NCBI RefSeq assembly: GCF_900156455.1 | Contig: NZ_FTNQ01000001.1 | Coordinates: 434,001 to 498,000, forward strand | Source: Microbacterium sp. RURRCA19A | GTDB lineage: Bacteria > Actinomycetota > Actinomycetes > Actinomycetales > Microbacteriaceae | Length of the DNA: 64,000 nt | Direction: 5' to 3' | Shown: positions 35,559 through 47,302 of the stretch, one piece after another | Layout: each line of letters starts with the position of its first letter | Position numbering within the stretch: the first letter of the stretch is position 1 | Notes under the pieces: model-generated | The model's database searches: none | Seen by the model: the letters and a program-made list of their open reading frames with translations, nothing else | Told to the model about the DNA's origin: nothing | Position numbers and translations under genes: made by a program

Positions 35559-35942
35559 ATGGGCAAATTCATCTACGACGGCAACATCAAAGTGGATTTC
35601 GAGGACCGTCTCCTCGCGCATCTGCAGGCGGTGATCATGGCGAAGGTGCGGCGGGGGGAGAGCTTCCCGTTCACGTGGAAGGACGACATCAGCATCGGCG
35701 GCGGCCGGACCACGGTGTACATCCACCCGAACGTGTCGATGGTGTTCAAGTACCACGGCAGCCGCAACCCGCAGCTCAGCAGCACGTGGCTGCACGCTCT
35801 GACCTACAACGCCAACTCGGGACGTGGCCTCTATGTCATCCCCGAGCCGGACGACGCCGCCGTGCGCGAACAGCCGCCCCGCGAGGAGATGGTGTTCCGC
35901 GAGGTGCCCAACGATCAGTCGCCGCTGGCCGCCCGGTCGTGA
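35559..35942 (+). CDS. small conserved protein (DUF7882-like)
   Basis: A 127-aa protein with the conserved opening MGKFIYDGNIKVDFEDRLLA, then RRGESFPFTWKDD, GGGRTTVYIHP and GLYVIPEP. Similar proteins recur in Microbacteriaceae and are sometimes mislabelled ATP-dependent DNA ligase; no ligase motif (KxDG) is present here. Function is unknown. GGGAGG precedes the ATG at 35559. Confidence 0.65.
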   Translation: MGKFIYDGNIKVDFEDRLLAHLQAVIMAKVRRGESFPFTWKDDISIGGGRTTVYIHPNVSMVFKYHGSRNPQLSSTWLHALTYNANSGRGLYVIPEPDDAAVREQPPREEMVFREVPNDQSPLAARS

Positions 35943-35953
35943 GGCGCTGAGGC

Positions 35954-37102
35954 TCAGAGCGCCAACGGCAGCACGGCGAGCACCAGGATCAGCGGAGCGA
36001 TCACCGCACCCAGCAGGATGAACCGACTCCACCGCACCTCGATGCCGGCCGCGACCAGACGGTCGTGCCACAGCAGCGTCGCCAGCGACGCCCACGGCGT
36101 CACGATCGGTCCGGCGTTGACCCCGATGAGGAGAGCCGCGAGGCGCGCCGGAGAGCCGGCGACCGACTCCATCGCGAGGTACGCCGGGAGATTGTTGATC
36201 CCGTTCGCCGCCAGGGCACCGGCACCCGCGACCTGCCACAGCGACACCAGGTCGTCGCCGGAGCCGGCCAGCACCGACGTCACACGGCCGATGCCCACGG
36301 CTTCCAGAGCGCCGACGGCGAGGAACAGCCCGCCCGCGAACACCAGCAACGACCACGGCACCAGACGGATGCCGAGAGCCCGCGGCGCGCGCAGGGCGAA
36401 CGCGACCACGAGCACGACGGCGGCCGCGAGGGCCGGCATCCACGGATCCAGCCCGATCACGAGCAGCGGCAGCAACGCCACCGTGACGACGGCGGACACG
36501 CGCAGCAGCACGGGATCCGCGACGGCGGGGGAGGCGGCATCCGGGTAGGTCGTCGGCAGTTTCCGCAGGAACACCGCCGTCAGCACCGCCACGGACACCG
36601 CGATGGCGATCAGCGCGGACGGCCCCAGCAGCGCCAGGAACGCCACCGGGTCGTGTCCGCCGAGCGCGTCGGATGCCAACAGGTTCGTGAGGTTCGACAC
36701 GGGCAGCACGAGCGAGGCGGTGTTCGCCAGCACCACCGTCACGAACGCGAACGGCAGCGGATCGAGCCTGCGGGCGACCGCCATGGCCACGACGACGGGG
36801 GTCAGCAGCACCGCGGTCGTGTCGAGCGACAGGAACGCCGTGGCGACCGTCGCGAGTGCCACGACCAGGACCCACAGCCAGACCGTGCGTCCCCGTGCGA
36901 TCCGGGCGAGGCGGGCGGCGACCACATCAAACAGTCCGGCCTTGGATGCCAGCTCCGCCACGATCGTGACGGCCACCACGAACAACAGGATTGGCCAGAC
37001 GCGGTCGGCGACGGCGAGGGCCTGGTCGGCGGGGAAGATACCGACGAGGAGCGCGATGATGCCGAGGATCCACAGCACGCCGCCGATGATGGCCAGAGTC
37101 AC
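35954..37102 (-). CDS. SLC13/ArsB-like permease
   Basis: A 382-aa integral membrane protein with about ten to eleven hydrophobic helices, from residue 2 to the C-terminus. The twin conserved loops [17 protein letters not shown] and [13 protein letters not shown] fit the ArsB/NhaD/SLC13 ion-transporter superfamily. The substrate could be arsenite, an anion or a dicarboxylate; no arsR or arsC gene is adjacent. The GTG at 37102 starts just before the first helix. The gene is convergent with the DUF7882-like gene and divergent from thrS. Confidence 0.77.
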   Translation of the reverse strand: MTLAIIGGVLWILGIIALLVGIFPADQALAVADRVWPILLFVVAVTIVAELASKAGLFDVVAARLARIARGRTVWLWVLVVALATVATAFLSLDTTAVLLTPVVVAMAVARRLDPLPFAFVTVVLANTASLVLPVSNLTNLLASDALGGHDPVAFLALLGPSALIAIAVSVAVLTAVFLRKLPTTYPDAASPAVADPVLLRVSAVVTVALLPLLVIGLDPWMPALAAAVVLVVAFALRAPRALGIRLVPWSLLVFAGGLFLAVGALEAVGIGRVTSVLAGSGDDLVSLWQVAGAGALAANGINNLPAYLAMESVAGSPARLAALLIGVNAGPIVTPWASLATLLWHDRLVAAGIEVRWSRFILLGAVIAPLILVLAVLPLAL

Positions 37103-37183
37103 CGCTCCACTATGCGGCACTCCACGTGCCGTCGAGGCCACGCCCGGCGGGTAGCCTGGAATCGACCCATCCAGGAGACCGCC

Positions 37184-39193
37184 TTGACTGATGCCGCCCT
37201 GCCGTCGGAGCAGAACCTTCCCGCCGACGGCTTCGCCCTCTTCCCCGACCGTTCGGTCGTCGCCCTGCGCGTGAACGGTGAGCTGAAAGACCTCGCGACG
37301 ACCGTGCACCCGCACGACGAGATCGAACCGGTCATGATCGACAGCCCCGAGGGTCTGTCGATCCTGCGGCACTCGACCGCGCACGTGCTCGCGCAGGCCG
37401 TGCAGCGCGTCAAGCCGCAGGCGAACCTCGGCATCGGACCGCCCGTCACCGACGGCTTCTACTACGACTTCCAGGTCGACGAGCCCTTCACCCCCGATGA
37501 CCTGAAGGTCATCAAGAAGGAGATGGAGCGGATCGTCCGCGAGAACCAGCGCTTCGTGCGCCGCGTGGTCACCGACGACGAGGCCCGCGCCGAGCTCGCC
37601 GACGAGCCGTTCAAGCTCGAACTCATCGGCCTCAAGGGCGGGTCCGCCGAGGCCGCCGAGGGCGCGTCCGTCGAGGTCGGCGCCGGTGAGCTGACGATCT
37701 ACGACAACGTCACCCGCGACGGCGAGACCGCGTGGAAAGACCTCTGCCGCGGACCCCACGTCCCCGGCACCCGCCTCATCGGCAACGGCTGGGACCTGAC
37801 GCGCATCGCCGGCGCCTACTGGCGCGGGAGCGAGAAGAACCCGCAGCTGCAGCGCATCTACGGCACCGCGTGGGCGACCAAGGACGACCTGCGCGCCTAC
37901 CAGCACCGACTGGAGGAGGCCGCCAAGCGCGACCACCGCAAGCTCGGAAAGGAGCTGGATCTCTTCTCGTTCCCCGACGAGATCGGCCCGGGCCTGAGCG
38001 TCTTCCACCCCAAGGGTGGAATCATCCGGTACGAGATCGAGCGCTACATGCGCGAGCGACTGCTCGCCAGCGGCTACCAGGTCGTGAACACGCCGCACAT
38101 CACCAAGGGCGACCTGTTCATCACGAGCGGTCACCTGCAGTGGTACGCGGACGGCATGTACCCCCCGATGGTGCTCGACGAGGTCGTGGATGCCGACGGG
38201 CACGTGTCGCGCGAGGGCCAGGAGTACTACCTGAAGCCCATGAACTGCCCGTTCCACAACCTGATCTTCCGCTCGCGCGGGCGCAGCTACCGCGAGCTGC
38301 CCCTGCGCCTCAGCGAGTTCGGGTCGGTCTACCGCTACGAGAAGAGCGGCACGCTCGCGGGCCTGACCCGCGTGCGCGGCATGACCCAGGACGACACGCA
38401 CATCTACGTCACCGCCGACCAGGTCAAGGGCGAGCTCACCCACAGCCTCGACTTCGTGCTGCAGACGCTCCGCGACTACGGCCTCCACGACTTCTACCTC
38501 GAGCTGTCGACGAAGGAGGAGGGCAACCCCAAGTTCATCGGCGACGACACGCTGTGGACCGAGGCGACGGAGACCCTCCGCGAAGTGGCCGAGGCCTCGG
38601 GCCTCGAGCTCGTGCCCGACCCGGGTGGCGCGGCGTTCTACGGTCCGAAGATCTCGGTGCAGGCGCGCGACGCGATCGGCCGGACGTGGCAGATGTCGAC
38701 CATCCAGCTCGACTTCAACCAGCCCGAGCGCTTCGAACTCGAGTACACCGGCCCCGACGGCGAGAAGCACCGCCCGGTGATGATCCACCGCGCGCTCTTC
38801 GGTTCGGTGGAGCGCTTCTTCGCGATCCTGCTCGAGCACTACGCCGGGGCGTTCCCGGTGTGGCTCTCCCCGGTGCAGGTCGTGGCCGTGCCGGTCGCCG
38901 CCGAGTACGGCGAGTACCTCGACGGCATCGTCGCGGAACTCCGCACCCGCGGCGTGCGTGCCGAGGTCGACCACAGCGATGACCGCATGCAGAAGAAGAT
39001 CCGCACGCACACCACTCAGAAGGTGCCGCTGCAGCTCATCGCCGGCGAGGCCGACCGTGCCGGGGGCACCGTGTCGTTCCGTTTCCGCGACGGCACGCAG
39101 CTCAACGGCATCCCGGTCGACGAAGCCGTCGCGCGCATCACCGGCGCGATCGCGACCCGTGCGCTCGTCGACACCGCCGAGGATCTGGCGTGA
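37184..39193 (+). CDS. thrS: threonyl-tRNA synthetase
   Basis: A 669-aa class II synthetase that charges tRNA-Thr. An N-terminal TGS domain (residues about 20-85) is followed by the editing domain with [11 protein letters not shown] (HxxxH). The catalytic domain has the zinc Cys in [10 protein letters not shown], motif 2 [29 protein letters not shown], and motif 3 near [15 protein letters not shown]. An anticodon-binding domain closes it. The start is a TTG at 37184 behind CAGGAG; no earlier ATG or GTG fits. The HIT gene overlaps its end by 4 bases. Confidence 0.95.
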   Translation: MTDAALPSEQNLPADGFALFPDRSVVALRVNGELKDLATTVHPHDEIEPVMIDSPEGLSILRHSTAHVLAQAVQRVKPQANLGIGPPVTDGFYYDFQVDEPFTPDDLKVIKKEMERIVRENQRFVRRVVTDDEARAELADEPFKLELIGLKGGSAEAAEGASVEVGAGELTIYDNVTRDGETAWKDLCRGPHVPGTRLIGNGWDLTRIAGAYWRGSEKNPQLQRIYGTAWATKDDLRAYQHRLEEAAKRDHRKLGKELDLFSFPDEIGPGLSVFHPKGGIIRYEIERYMRERLLASGYQVVNTPHITKGDLFITSGHLQWYADGMYPPMVLDEVVDADGHVSREGQEYYLKPMNCPFHNLIFRSRGRSYRELPLRLSEFGSVYRYEKSGTLAGLTRVRGMTQDDTHIYVTADQVKGELTHSLDFVLQTLRDYGLHDFYLELSTKEEGNPKFIGDDTLWTEATETLREVAEASGLELVPDPGGAAFYGPKISVQARDAIGRTWQMSTIQLDFNQPERFELEYTGPDGEKHRPVMIHRALFGSVERFFAILLEHYAGAFPVWLSPVQVVAVPVAAEYGEYLDGIVAELRTRGVRAEVDHSDDRMQKKIRTHTTQKVPLQLIAGEADRAGGTVSFRFRDGTQLNGIPVDEAVARITGAIATRALVDTAEDLA

Positions 39194-39756
39194 CGACAGA
39201 ACAGGATGCCTCCGTCGGCGGCGATGTCGAGATCATCGCCGCCGCGGAGCTCCCGGGGGTGCCGGACGAGTTCCAGCGCCTGTGGACCCCGCACCGCATG
39301 GCCTACATCCAGGCCGGGCGCGAGCCCATGGAGCAGAACTGCCCGTTCTGCGCTGCGCCGGGGAAGTCCGACGAGGACGGCTTGATCGTCGCGCGAGGGA
39401 AGACCGCCTACGTGCTGCTGAACCTGTTCCCGTACAACTCCGGGCACCTCCTCGTGTGCCCGTACCGCCACATCGCGACCTACGACCAGGCGACCGACGA
39501 AGAGGTCGCCGAGATCGGCGCGCTGACCCAGCGGGGGATGCGCGTGCTGCGCGCGGTGTCACGCTGCGACGGATTCAACCTCGGCATGAACCAGGGCGCG
39601 ATCGCTGGCGCCGGCGTCGACGCGCACCTGCACCAGCACATCGTTCCGCGGTGGGCATCGGATGCCAATTTCTTCCCGATCATCGCGAAGACCAAGGCGC
39701 TGCCGCAGCTGCTGGGCGACGTGCGTCGCACTGTGGCCGAGGCCTGGAACGCCTGA
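39190..39756 (+). CDS. HIT domain hydrolase
   Basis: A 188-aa histidine-triad nucleotide-binding protein. The triad [10 protein letters not shown] (about residues 146-155) and [17 protein letters not shown] zinc/entry segment CPFCAAPGK are visible. The family cleaves nucleoside-phosphate bonds; actinobacterial members of this length resemble diadenosine tetraphosphate phosphorylases. The GTG start overlaps the thrS stop (GTGA), so it is translated with thrS. A dispersed stem-loop repeat follows. Confidence 0.87.
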   Translation: MTTEQDASVGGDVEIIAAAELPGVPDEFQRLWTPHRMAYIQAGREPMEQNCPFCAAPGKSDEDGLIVARGKTAYVLLNLFPYNSGHLLVCPYRHIATYDQATDEEVAEIGALTQRGMRVLRAVSRCDGFNLGMNQGAIAGAGVDAHLHQHIVPRWASDANFFPIIAKTKALPQLLGDVRRTVAEAWNA

Positions 39757-39769
39757 CGCCGCGCTTCAC

Positions 39770-39819
39770 TTGCCCCAGATCGTCGGCAGCTTCGAGCTAC
39801 ACCGACGATGTGGGGGCAA
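39770..39819. repeat. REP-like intergenic stem-loop, copy 1
   Basis: The left arm begins TTGCCCCAGATCGTCG. The right arm is its near complement, CGACGATGTGGGGGCAA. It lies between convergent HIT and pdxY genes. A second copy is at 57374-57422. Confidence 0.6.
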
Positions 39820-39852
39820 ACGAACCGCTCGTGCGGCCGGCCTCCGCGTGCC

Positions 39853-40704
39853 TCAGCGCACCTGCCGGACGGCGAACTGCAGGCGCGGGTGCGCGTACGC
39901 TTCCTGCGACTCGATGAGCAGCAGCTCGCGCGACCCCGCCGCGTAGGTGTTCGACAGCAGGTCGAAGACGCTGGACGCCGTGCGCGCGAGGGCGTCGGCG
40001 GCATCCCCGGTTCGGCGGTAGTGCGCGGTGAAGAGGGCCGCGGTGACGTCGCCCGAGCCGTTGGCCTTCATCGGGATGAGGGGCGTCTGCACGATCCACG
40101 CGCCGGCGTCGTCGACGACCATCATCTCGATGGTGTCGGGCTCGCGGTCGGGTCGCTCGACACTCGTCACGAGCACCGTGCGCGGACCACGCGCGCGCAC
40201 AAGGTCGGCGGACTCCAGTGTCGACTCGATGCTCCCGGGCTCGGTGCCCGTGAGGAACCCGAGCTCGAATTGGTTCGGCGTGAGGATGTCGGCCACCGGC
40301 ACCACGCGCTCGCGCAGGAGCTCGGGGATGGCCGGCGCCACGAAACACCCCGACTTGGCGTTGCCCATGACCGGGTCGCAGGCGTAGACGGCATCCGGAT
40401 TCGCCTTCTTCACCCGAGCGACGGCGTCGATGATGACGTCGGCGATGCCCTCGCCGCCCTGGTAGCCGGACAGGATCACGTCGATCTCGCCGAAGACGCC
40501 GCGCTCCTCGATGCCCGTGATGACGTCGGCGACGTCGGCCGGGGAGATGAGCGGACCGCGCCAGGCGCCGTACCCGGTGTGGTTCGAGAAGTTGACCGTG
40601 TACACCGGCAGCACCTCGACGCCGATGCGCTGCAGCGGGAAGACGGCGGCGGAGTTCCCGACGTGACCGTGGGCGACGGCGGACTGGATCGACAGGACCT
40701 TCAT
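39853..40704 (-). CDS. pdxY: pyridoxal kinase
   Basis: A 283-aa ribokinase-fold enzyme that phosphorylates pyridoxal to PLP in the salvage pathway. The N-terminus [20 protein letters not shown] is diagnostic. FSNHTGYGAWRG, VYACDPVMGN and the anion-hole/catalytic Asp motif ANGSGDVTAALF follow. Length is normal. Its ATG overlaps the stop of the MocR regulator (ATGA), linking salvage to the regulator of the de novo genes next door. Confidence 0.93.
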   Translation of the reverse strand: MKVLSIQSAVAHGHVGNSAAVFPLQRIGVEVLPVYTVNFSNHTGYGAWRGPLISPADVADVITGIEERGVFGEIDVILSGYQGGEGIADVIIDAVARVKKANPDAVYACDPVMGNAKSGCFVAPAIPELLRERVVPVADILTPNQFELGFLTGTEPGSIESTLESADLVRARGPRTVLVTSVERPDREPDTIEMMVVDDAGAWIVQTPLIPMKANGSGDVTAALFTAHYRRTGDAADALARTASSVFDLLSNTYAAGSRELLLIESQEAYAHPRLQFAVRQVR

Positions 40705-42041
40705 GCCTCGATCCTCCCACCTCGGACGGAGGGTCGGAGCGCGGCCACGGCCGTGGCGAGGTCGTCGGCGAGCGCGCTCGCCTCGACATCGTCGAGCTGG
40801 TGGACGGTGAGCCGCAGGTAGTCGCCGGCCGCGTCGGAGGAGAGGAAGAAATGGTCCCCGTCGCGCACGAGCCAGCCGCGACGCATCAGGTCTTCCCGCA
40901 CGCGGGCCGCCGCGACCGGCAGCGGAACCCACAGGTTGAGTCCGTCGCCGACGGCGACCGGCAGCCCGCGCGCCGCGAGCCCGGCGGCGAAGACGGCGTT
41001 GCGCTCGGCGTAGTGCACGGCGGCGCGCTCGATGTCGGCGCGCACGTCGGGGTCGGTCACCAGGGACAGTGTCAGACGCTGCAGGATGTGGCTCACCCAC
41101 GTCGTGCCCGGCGTGAGACGCAGCGCCAGCCGTTCGGCGGTCTCCTCATCGGATGCCACGACCGCGAGGCACATGTCGGGCCCGAGGAACTTCGACACCG
41201 ACCGGATCCGGGCCCAGCGCTGCTGCGGACGTCCGATGATCGACTGCAGGGGGGCGCGGGAGAGCAGCGAGAAGTGGTCGTCCTCGATGACGAGGACGTA
41301 CGGGTGGTCGGCGAGGACCGCGCGCAACTGCGCCGCGCGCTCCGTCGTGAGGCTCGCCCCGGTGGGGTTGTGGGCGCGCGGCGTGCAGATGACCGCGCGC
41401 ACTCCGTCGGCGAGCGCCGCCCGCAGCCCCTCGACCGTCATGCCCTCGGCATCCACCGCCACCGGCACCGCCCGGTATCCGCCCTGGCGCACCGTGTGCA
41501 GCGCCGAGAGGAAGCAGGGATCTTCCAGGGCCACCGCGTCATCGCGCTGCAGCGCCTGCGCGAGCAGCCGCTCGATGGCGTCGCTCGCCCCGCTGGTGAC
41601 GGTGATGCGCGGGGCGGGGTCGGGGAGTTCGTCGGCCATCCATGCGCGCGCCCAGGCTTCGAGCCCGGGATCGACGACCGGTTCCCCGTACAGCACGGGT
41701 CGACCCGAGCGGGCGAGGGCGGCGGCGGGATCGGGGATCAGCGTGGGGTCGGGGTTTCCCGTGCCGACGTCGCGGAGCACGGTTCCGGCCGCGTATCCCT
41801 CCTGCGCGACCGGGGCGTGACCGGCGACGCGGGTGCCGCCGCGGCCACGGGCGATCACGAGCCCGGCCTGCGCGAGAAGCCGGTAGGCCGCGACGACGGT
41901 GTTGCGGTTGACGCCGAGGTCGACCGCGAGGGTGCGGACCGGGGGGAGCGCGTCGCCCGGCTGGAGCTGTCCGCGCTCGATGCGTTCGCGGAGCCCTGCG
42001 GCGATCTCGGATGCCGAGCGCCCGGTGATGTCGACGTCCAT
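40701..42041 (-). CDS. MocR/PdxR-type regulator (GntR domain fused to aminotransferase fold)
   Basis: A 446-aa protein with an N-terminal GntR winged helix (residues about 5-75, [20 protein letters not shown]) and a type I aminotransferase domain with the PLP lysine Lys284 in [10 protein letters not shown]. Such regulators sense PLP and control vitamin B6 genes. The position, divergent from pdxS-pdxT and overlapping pdxY, strongly supports a PdxR role. The gene symbol is left open because function is inferred from context. Confidence 0.85.
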   Translation of the reverse strand: MDVDITGRSASEIAAGLRERIERGQLQPGDALPPVRTLAVDLGVNRNTVVAAYRLLAQAGLVIARGRGGTRVAGHAPVAQEGYAAGTVLRDVGTGNPDPTLIPDPAAALARSGRPVLYGEPVVDPGLEAWARAWMADELPDPAPRITVTSGASDAIERLLAQALQRDDAVALEDPCFLSALHTVRQGGYRAVPVAVDAEGMTVEGLRAALADGVRAVICTPRAHNPTGASLTTERAAQLRAVLADHPYVLVIEDDHFSLLSRAPLQSIIGRPQQRWARIRSVSKFLGPDMCLAVVASDEETAERLALRLTPGTTWVSHILQRLTLSLVTDPDVRADIERAAVHYAERNAVFAAGLAARGLPVAVGDGLNLWVPLPVAAARVREDLMRRGWLVRDGDHFFLSSDAAGDYLRLTVHQLDDVEASALADDLATAVAALRPSVRGGRIEA

Positions 42042-42087
42042 GCGCCCCCTCTCGCTTCCTCCAGCCTATGTCCTGCGTCGTGCTACG

Positions 42088-42105
42088 GTTTGGCCTAAGC
42101 CAAAC
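42088..42105. promoter_or_regulatory. palindromic operator between the MocR gene and pdxS
   Basis: GTTTGGC-CTAA-GCCAAAC, perfect 7-base arms in the 95-base divergent gap. It is a probable binding site for the MocR-type regulator. Confidence 0.55.
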
Positions 42106-42136
42106 GAAGCGCCCCGAAGCGCGAAGGGAATCGACA

Positions 42137-43010
<874 letters not shown>

Positions 43011-43021
<11 letters not shown>

Positions 43022-43631
43022 GAGCCCCCGCGTCGGCGTCCTCGCCCTCCAGGGCGATGTCCGCGAGCACCTCCGCGTGCTCGCGGACCTGGGCGCCGAC
43101 GCCCGGCCCGTCCGGCGCGCGGCGGAGCTCGCCGAGGTCGACGGACTCGTCCTCCCCGGCGGCGAGTCGAGCGTCATCGACAAGCTGGCGCGCGCCTTCG
43201 GTCTCTTCGACCCGATCCGGGCGGCCGTCGCCGACGGCCTGCCCGTGCTCGGCACGTGCGCGGGCCTGATCCTCCTCGCCGATCGCATCGACGGAGCGAT
43301 CGAGGGCCAGCGCACCTTCGGAGGTCTCGACGTCCGCGTGCAGCGCAACGCCTTCGGCTCGCAGACGCAGTCGTTCGAGACCGACCTCGCCGTCCCCGTC
43401 CTGGGCGATCCACCGGTCCACGCCGTGTTCATCCGCGCACCCGTGGTGACGGAGACCGGACCGGATGCCACCCCCCTCGCGGCTCTGTCCGACGGCCGTG
43501 TCGTCGCGGTGGAGCAGGGTGCACTCCTCGGCCTCGCGTTCCACCCCGAATCCACCGGCGAGACGCGTTTCCACGCGCGGTTCCTCGATCGCGTCCACAG
43601 TCGCACCGGGGGACGGGCGCCCGCGCTCTAG
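43011..43631 (+). CDS. pdxT: pyridoxal 5'-phosphate synthase glutaminase, PdxT subunit
   Basis: A 206-aa class I glutamine amidotransferase that feeds ammonia to PdxS. The triad is Cys83 ([10 protein letters not shown]), His178 and Glu180 (FHPESTGE). [12 protein letters not shown] and LPGGESS are family motifs. The GTG start lies inside the end of pdxS, so the two are translationally coupled. Confidence 0.95.
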
Positions 43632-43634
43632 ACT
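43629..43634 (+). promoter_or_regulatory. -10 box of yebC
   Basis: TAGACT, overlapping the pdxT stop codon and 7 bases before the yebC ATG. This indicates a leaderless message. Confidence 0.5.
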
Positions 43635-43641
43635 GGAACCC

Positions 43642-44400
43642 ATGTCCGGACACTCCAAATGGGCCACGACCAAGCACAAGAAGGCGGTCGTCGACGCCCG
43701 CCGCGCCAAGTCGTGGGCCAAGCTCATCAAGAACATCGAGGTCGCCGCCAAGCTCGGTGGAGCGGACCTCCAGGGCAACCCGACCCTCTTCGACGCGGTC
43801 CTGAAGGCCAAGAAGACCTCGGTCCCCAAAGACAACATCGACCGCGCGATCAAGCGCGGGGCGGGCATCGGCGGCGAAGCGGTCGAGTACCTCTCGATCA
43901 TGTACGAGGGCTACGGCCCCAACGGCGTGGCATTCCTCATCGAGTGTCTGACCGACAACAAGAACCGCGCCGCGGCCGAGGTGCGCACCGCGCTGAGCCG
44001 TAACGGCGGCACGCTCGCCGATCCCGGCAGCGTCGCCTACAACTTCAGCCGTAAAGGCGTCATCGTGGTGCCCTCCGAGGGCACCACCGAGGACGACGTC
44101 ATGCTCGCCGCCCTCGAGGCCGGCGCCGAGGAGGTCGAACCGCACGGTGAGGGCTTCGGCATCATCACCGAGGCGAGCGACCTGGTCGCCGTCCGCTCCG
44201 CGCTGCAAGAGGCCGGCATCGAGTATGACTCCGCCGACGTGGAGTTCGTGCCCTCGCTGAAGATCGAGGTCGACGCCGACACCGCCCGCAAGGTCTTCCG
44301 TCTCATCGACGCGCTCGAGGACAGCGACGACGTGCAGAACGTCTACACCAACTTCGACCTCACCGCCGAGGTGCAGGCCGAACTCGAGAACGACGAGTAA
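43642..44400 (+). CDS. YebC/PmpR family protein (TACO1-like)
   Basis: A 252-aa protein of the YebC family, starting [19 protein letters not shown]. Members were named as transcription regulators; YebC-type proteins have also been linked to translation of proline-rich stretches. Motifs [13 protein letters not shown] and [14 protein letters not shown] are conserved. It sits directly before ruvC as in many bacteria. Confidence 0.9.
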   Translation: MSGHSKWATTKHKKAVVDARRAKSWAKLIKNIEVAAKLGGADLQGNPTLFDAVLKAKKTSVPKDNIDRAIKRGAGIGGEAVEYLSIMYEGYGPNGVAFLIECLTDNKNRAAAEVRTALSRNGGTLADPGSVAYNFSRKGVIVVPSEGTTEDDVMLAALEAGAEEVEPHGEGFGIITEASDLVAVRSALQEAGIEYDSADVEFVPSLKIEVDADTARKVFRLIDALEDSDDVQNVYTNFDLTAEVQAELENDE

Positions 44401-44435
44401 GGGCGCGCCCTGCCGCACTCCACGACCCCTGCGCC

Positions 44436-44441
44436 TAGCGT
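44436..44441 (+). promoter_or_regulatory. -10 box of ruvC
   Basis: TAGCGT, 7 bases before the GTG at 44449. It decides that start over the GTG at 44440, which overlaps the box. Confidence 0.5.
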
Positions 44442-44448
44442 GGGGGTC

Positions 44449-45054
44449 GTGTCTCGTTCTCTGCGCGTTCTCGGAATCGACCCCGGGCTGACGCGCTGCG
44501 GCATCGGGGTGGTCGACGTCTCGCCCGACCGCACGGCATCCCTCGTCCACGTCGGGGTGGCCCGGTCGGCCGTCACCGACCCGATCGAGAAGCGCCTCGC
44601 GGCGATCGCGGCGGGGATCCGCGCGGTCCTCGAGGCGCATGACCCGCAGGTCGTCGCCGTCGAGCGGGTGTTCGCGCAGAACAACCGCCACTCGGTGATG
44701 GGCACCGCCCAGGCCAGCGGCATCGCGCTGCTGCTCGCCGCCGAGCACGGCATCCCCGCGGCCACACACACGCCCAGCGAGGTGAAGGCCGCCATCACCG
44801 GCTACGGCTCCGCCGACAAGCTGCAGGTGCAGACGATGGTCGCGCGGGTGCTCCGGCTCGACGCGCTGCCGCAGCCCGCCGACGCCGCCGACGCCCTCGC
44901 GATCGCCCTGTGTCACGCCTGGCGCGGGGGAGCGGCGACAGCGGCGACCGGGGGCGCGCTGACGCCCGCGCAGAAGGCGTGGCGGGATGCCGAGAAGCGT
45001 CAGTCGCCCACGGGCATGCGTGTCGCTCGAACAAAGGTCCGAACCGGCGCGTAG
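44449..45054 (+). CDS. ruvC: Holliday junction resolvase RuvC
   Basis: A 201-aa endonuclease that cuts Holliday junctions symmetrically with RuvAB. Acidic residues are Asp11 (GIDPGLTRCG), Glu72 (VERVFAQNNRHS) and the Asp pair in ADAADALAIALCHAW. The C-terminal 35 residues are a basic extension. Start assigned by the promoter spacing. Confidence 0.94.
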   Translation: MSRSLRVLGIDPGLTRCGIGVVDVSPDRTASLVHVGVARSAVTDPIEKRLAAIAAGIRAVLEAHDPQVVAVERVFAQNNRHSVMGTAQASGIALLLAAEHGIPAATHTPSEVKAAITGYGSADKLQVQTMVARVLRLDALPQPADAADALAIALCHAWRGGAATAATGGALTPAQKAWRDAEKRQSPTGMRVARTKVRTGA

Positions 45055-45057
45055 GCT
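45052..45057 (+). promoter_or_regulatory. -10 box of ruvA
   Basis: TAGGCT, overlapping the ruvC stop and 6 bases before the ruvA ATG. It gives ruvAB its own leaderless promoter. Confidence 0.5.
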
Positions 45058-45063
45058 CGTCGC

Positions 45064-45684
45064 ATGATCTCTTCGCTGCAGGGTGTCGCCGCGCACATCG
45101 GCGACGACACGCTCGTCGTGGTCGTCGGGGGAGTGGGGCTGTCGGTGGCGGTGACGCCCCAGGTCGCGCGCACGACCCACGTCGGCGACCAGGTGCACCT
45201 GCACACGCACCTCGTCGTGCGCGAAGACGCCCTGTCGCTGTTCGGCTTCGAGTCGCGCGAAGAGCTCGTGGTGTTCACGCAGCTCATCGGTGTCACCGGC
45301 GTCGGCCCGAAGTCCGCGATGGGGGTGCTGTCGTCGCTGACGGTGCCCCAGATCGCGCAGGCGGTCGCCGATGACGACGACGCCCCCTTCAAACGCGTGT
45401 CGGGCATCGGGCCGAAGACCGCGAAGCTCATCGTCGTGCAGCTGGCCGGCAAGCTCGCCGTGCCCGCGGCGCAGGCACCGGTCGCGGTCGCGCCGCACGG
45501 GCAGGTGCCGCTGCAGGTGACGCAGGCCCTCATCGGTCTGGGCTGGAGCGAGCGCGTCGCGGCCGAGGCCGTGGCATCCGTCGCCGAGAACGCCGCCGAC
45601 GCCGACCGCGCGTCCGTGCAGTCGCTGCTCCGGCTCACGCTCGCGCTGCTGGGACCCGCGCGGAAGGAGCCCGTCGGTGGCTGA
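45064..45684 (+). CDS. ruvA: Holliday junction branch migration protein RuvA
   Basis: A 206-aa tetrameric junction-binding protein. Domain I (OB fold, about 1-65) is followed by helix-hairpin-helix motifs [13 protein letters not shown] and [14 protein letters not shown] flexible linker leads to the C-terminal RuvB-contact domain (about 155-200). The end overlaps ruvB by 8 bases. Confidence 0.95.
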   Translation: MISSLQGVAAHIGDDTLVVVVGGVGLSVAVTPQVARTTHVGDQVHLHTHLVVREDALSLFGFESREELVVFTQLIGVTGVGPKSAMGVLSSLTVPQIAQAVADDDDAPFKRVSGIGPKTAKLIVVQLAGKLAVPAAQAPVAVAPHGQVPLQVTQALIGLGWSERVAAEAVASVAENAADADRASVQSLLRLTLALLGPARKEPVGG

Positions 45685-46726
45685 CGTCGTGCGCGACGCC
45701 GGCTCGCCCGACGACGAGACCGAACTCGCGATCGAGGGGGCACTGCGCCCGACATCCTTGAGCGAGTTCGTCGGCCAGCAGAAGGTCCGCGGACAGCTGC
45801 AGCTCCTCCTCGACGCAGCCCGGATCCAGCAGCGCTCGCCCGACCACATCCTGTTGTCCGGCCCGCCGGGCCTCGGCAAGACGACCCTCGCGATGATCGT
45901 CGCGCACGAGAGCGGTCGTCCCCTGCGCCTCTCCAGCGGTCCGGCGATCCAGCACGCGGGCGATCTCGCGGCCCTGCTGTCATCGTTGACGCCAGGAGAA
46001 GTGCTCTTCATCGACGAGATCCACCGCATGGCGCGCTCCGCCGAAGAGATGCTCTACCTCGCCATGGAAGACTTCCGCATCGACATCATGGTCGGGAAGG
46101 GCGCCGGCGCCACGAGCATCCCCCTCGACCTCGCGCCTTTCACCCTGGTGGGCGCGACCACGCGTGCCGGGCTCCTCCCCAACCCGTTGCGCGACCGCTT
46201 CGGCTTCACCGCCCACCTCGAGTACTACGAGCCGGAAGAACTCGAGCAGGTCGTCTCGCGCTCGGCATCCATGCTCGATGTCGGACTCCCCGGCACCGCC
46301 CGCACCGAGATCGCCCGCCGGTCGCGCGGCACGCCGAGAATCGCCAACCGCCTCCTCCGTCGCGTGCGCGACTACCTCGTCGTGCACGGGCCCTCGACGG
46401 GGACGGATGCCGGCGACGCCGACGTCCGCACGGTCGACGCCGCCCTCGACCTGTACGACGTGGATGCCATCGGCCTCGACCGGCTCGATCGCGCCGTTCT
46501 CGACGCCCTCGTCCGACGCTTCCGCGGCGGACCCGTCGGCCTCAGCACGCTCGCGGTCGCCGTCGGCGAAGAACCCGAGACGATCGAGTCGGTCGTCGAG
46601 CCGTATCTCGTGCGGATCGGGTTCATGGGACGCACACCGCGCGGCCGCGTCGCCACGCCCGAGGCCTACGATCACCTCGGCGCTCCCCACCCCGACGGCC
46701 TGCTCCGGTTCAGTCAAGGGGGATGA
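45677..46726 (+). CDS. ruvB: Holliday junction branch migration ATPase RuvB
   Basis: A 349-aa AAA+ motor. Walker A is GPPGLGKTT (Lys68), Walker [10 protein letters not shown], sensor 1 [19 protein letters not shown] (with the arginine finger region). The winged helix at the C-terminus contains FMGRTPRGR. The GTG start at 45677 overlaps ruvA. Confidence 0.96.
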   Translation: MADVVRDAGSPDDETELAIEGALRPTSLSEFVGQQKVRGQLQLLLDAARIQQRSPDHILLSGPPGLGKTTLAMIVAHESGRPLRLSSGPAIQHAGDLAALLSSLTPGEVLFIDEIHRMARSAEEMLYLAMEDFRIDIMVGKGAGATSIPLDLAPFTLVGATTRAGLLPNPLRDRFGFTAHLEYYEPEELEQVVSRSASMLDVGLPGTARTEIARRSRGTPRIANRLLRRVRDYLVVHGPSTGTDAGDADVRTVDAALDLYDVDAIGLDRLDRAVLDALVRRFRGGPVGLSTLAVAVGEEPETIESVVEPYLVRIGFMGRTPRGRVATPEAYDHLGAPHPDGLLRFSQGG

Positions 46727-46804
46727 CCTATACTCGGCGAGGGATTCCCCGCCCCCACAGGCAGTGCCGCCCGGCGCGCCTGAATCGAAAGGTGCACCGC
46801 CTCC

Positions 46805-47254
46805 ATGGATTTCGCGAGCTTCTTCGCCAACTACGGCCTGATCATTCTTCTGATCGGCCTGCTGGTCTTCATGTTCTACAGCTCGCGTCGCCGCATGCAG
46901 AAGCAGAAGCTCGAGCAGGAAGAGAAGGCACGCCAGACGGTTCCGGGATCCGAAGTGCTGCTGCAGGGCGGTCTCTACGGCACCATCGTCGAGTACGACG
47001 GTGAAGACCTCGACAAGCCCGCGCAGGTGGAGATCGCCCCGGGTGTCGTCATCAAGGTCCACAGCCAGGCGGTCCTCCGTGTCGTGAACCCCGCCGAGGG
47101 CTTCGTGACCGAGGACGAGCTGATCGAGGCCGAGGAGTCGCAGGCCGAGTACGTCGCCGGCGTCGCCGACGGCGACATCACCTCGCTCAGCGACGACCAC
47201 CGCGCCCGTGAGGCCCAGGCCGAGCGCGACGACAAGGATCGTCCGCAGGCCTGA
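46805..47254 (+). CDS. yajC: preprotein translocase subunit YajC
   Basis: A 149-aa protein with one N-terminal transmembrane helix (about residues 6-24, YGLIILLIGLLVFMFY) and a basic stretch RRRMQKQK. The YajC domain has VLLQGGLYGTIVEYDG. It associates with SecDF. The acidic C-terminal tail is longer than in E. coli YajC (110 aa), which is usual in actinobacteria. It lies 48 bases before secD. Confidence 0.9.
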   Translation: MDFASFFANYGLIILLIGLLVFMFYSSRRRMQKQKLEQEEKARQTVPGSEVLLQGGLYGTIVEYDGEDLDKPAQVEIAPGVVIKVHSQAVLRVVNPAEGFVTEDELIEAEESQAEYVAGVADGDITSLSDDHRAREAQAERDDKDRPQA

Positions 47255-47302
47255 CGCCTCTCCACACCTTTTCCGTTCACCGCCGCACAGAAAGCCGACT
47301 CC

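Noticed and set aside
36065..37183. Long N-terminal extension of threonyl-tRNA synthetase to 1042 aa
   Set aside because: The extra residues are Arg/His/Gln-rich shadow of the permease gene on the other strand. The synthetase begins at the TTG at 37184 with its own ribosome site.
35954..39010. 1018-aa fusion of a permease with an upstream domain
   Set aside because: The upstream part is antisense to thrS. The membrane protein starts at the GTG at 37102.
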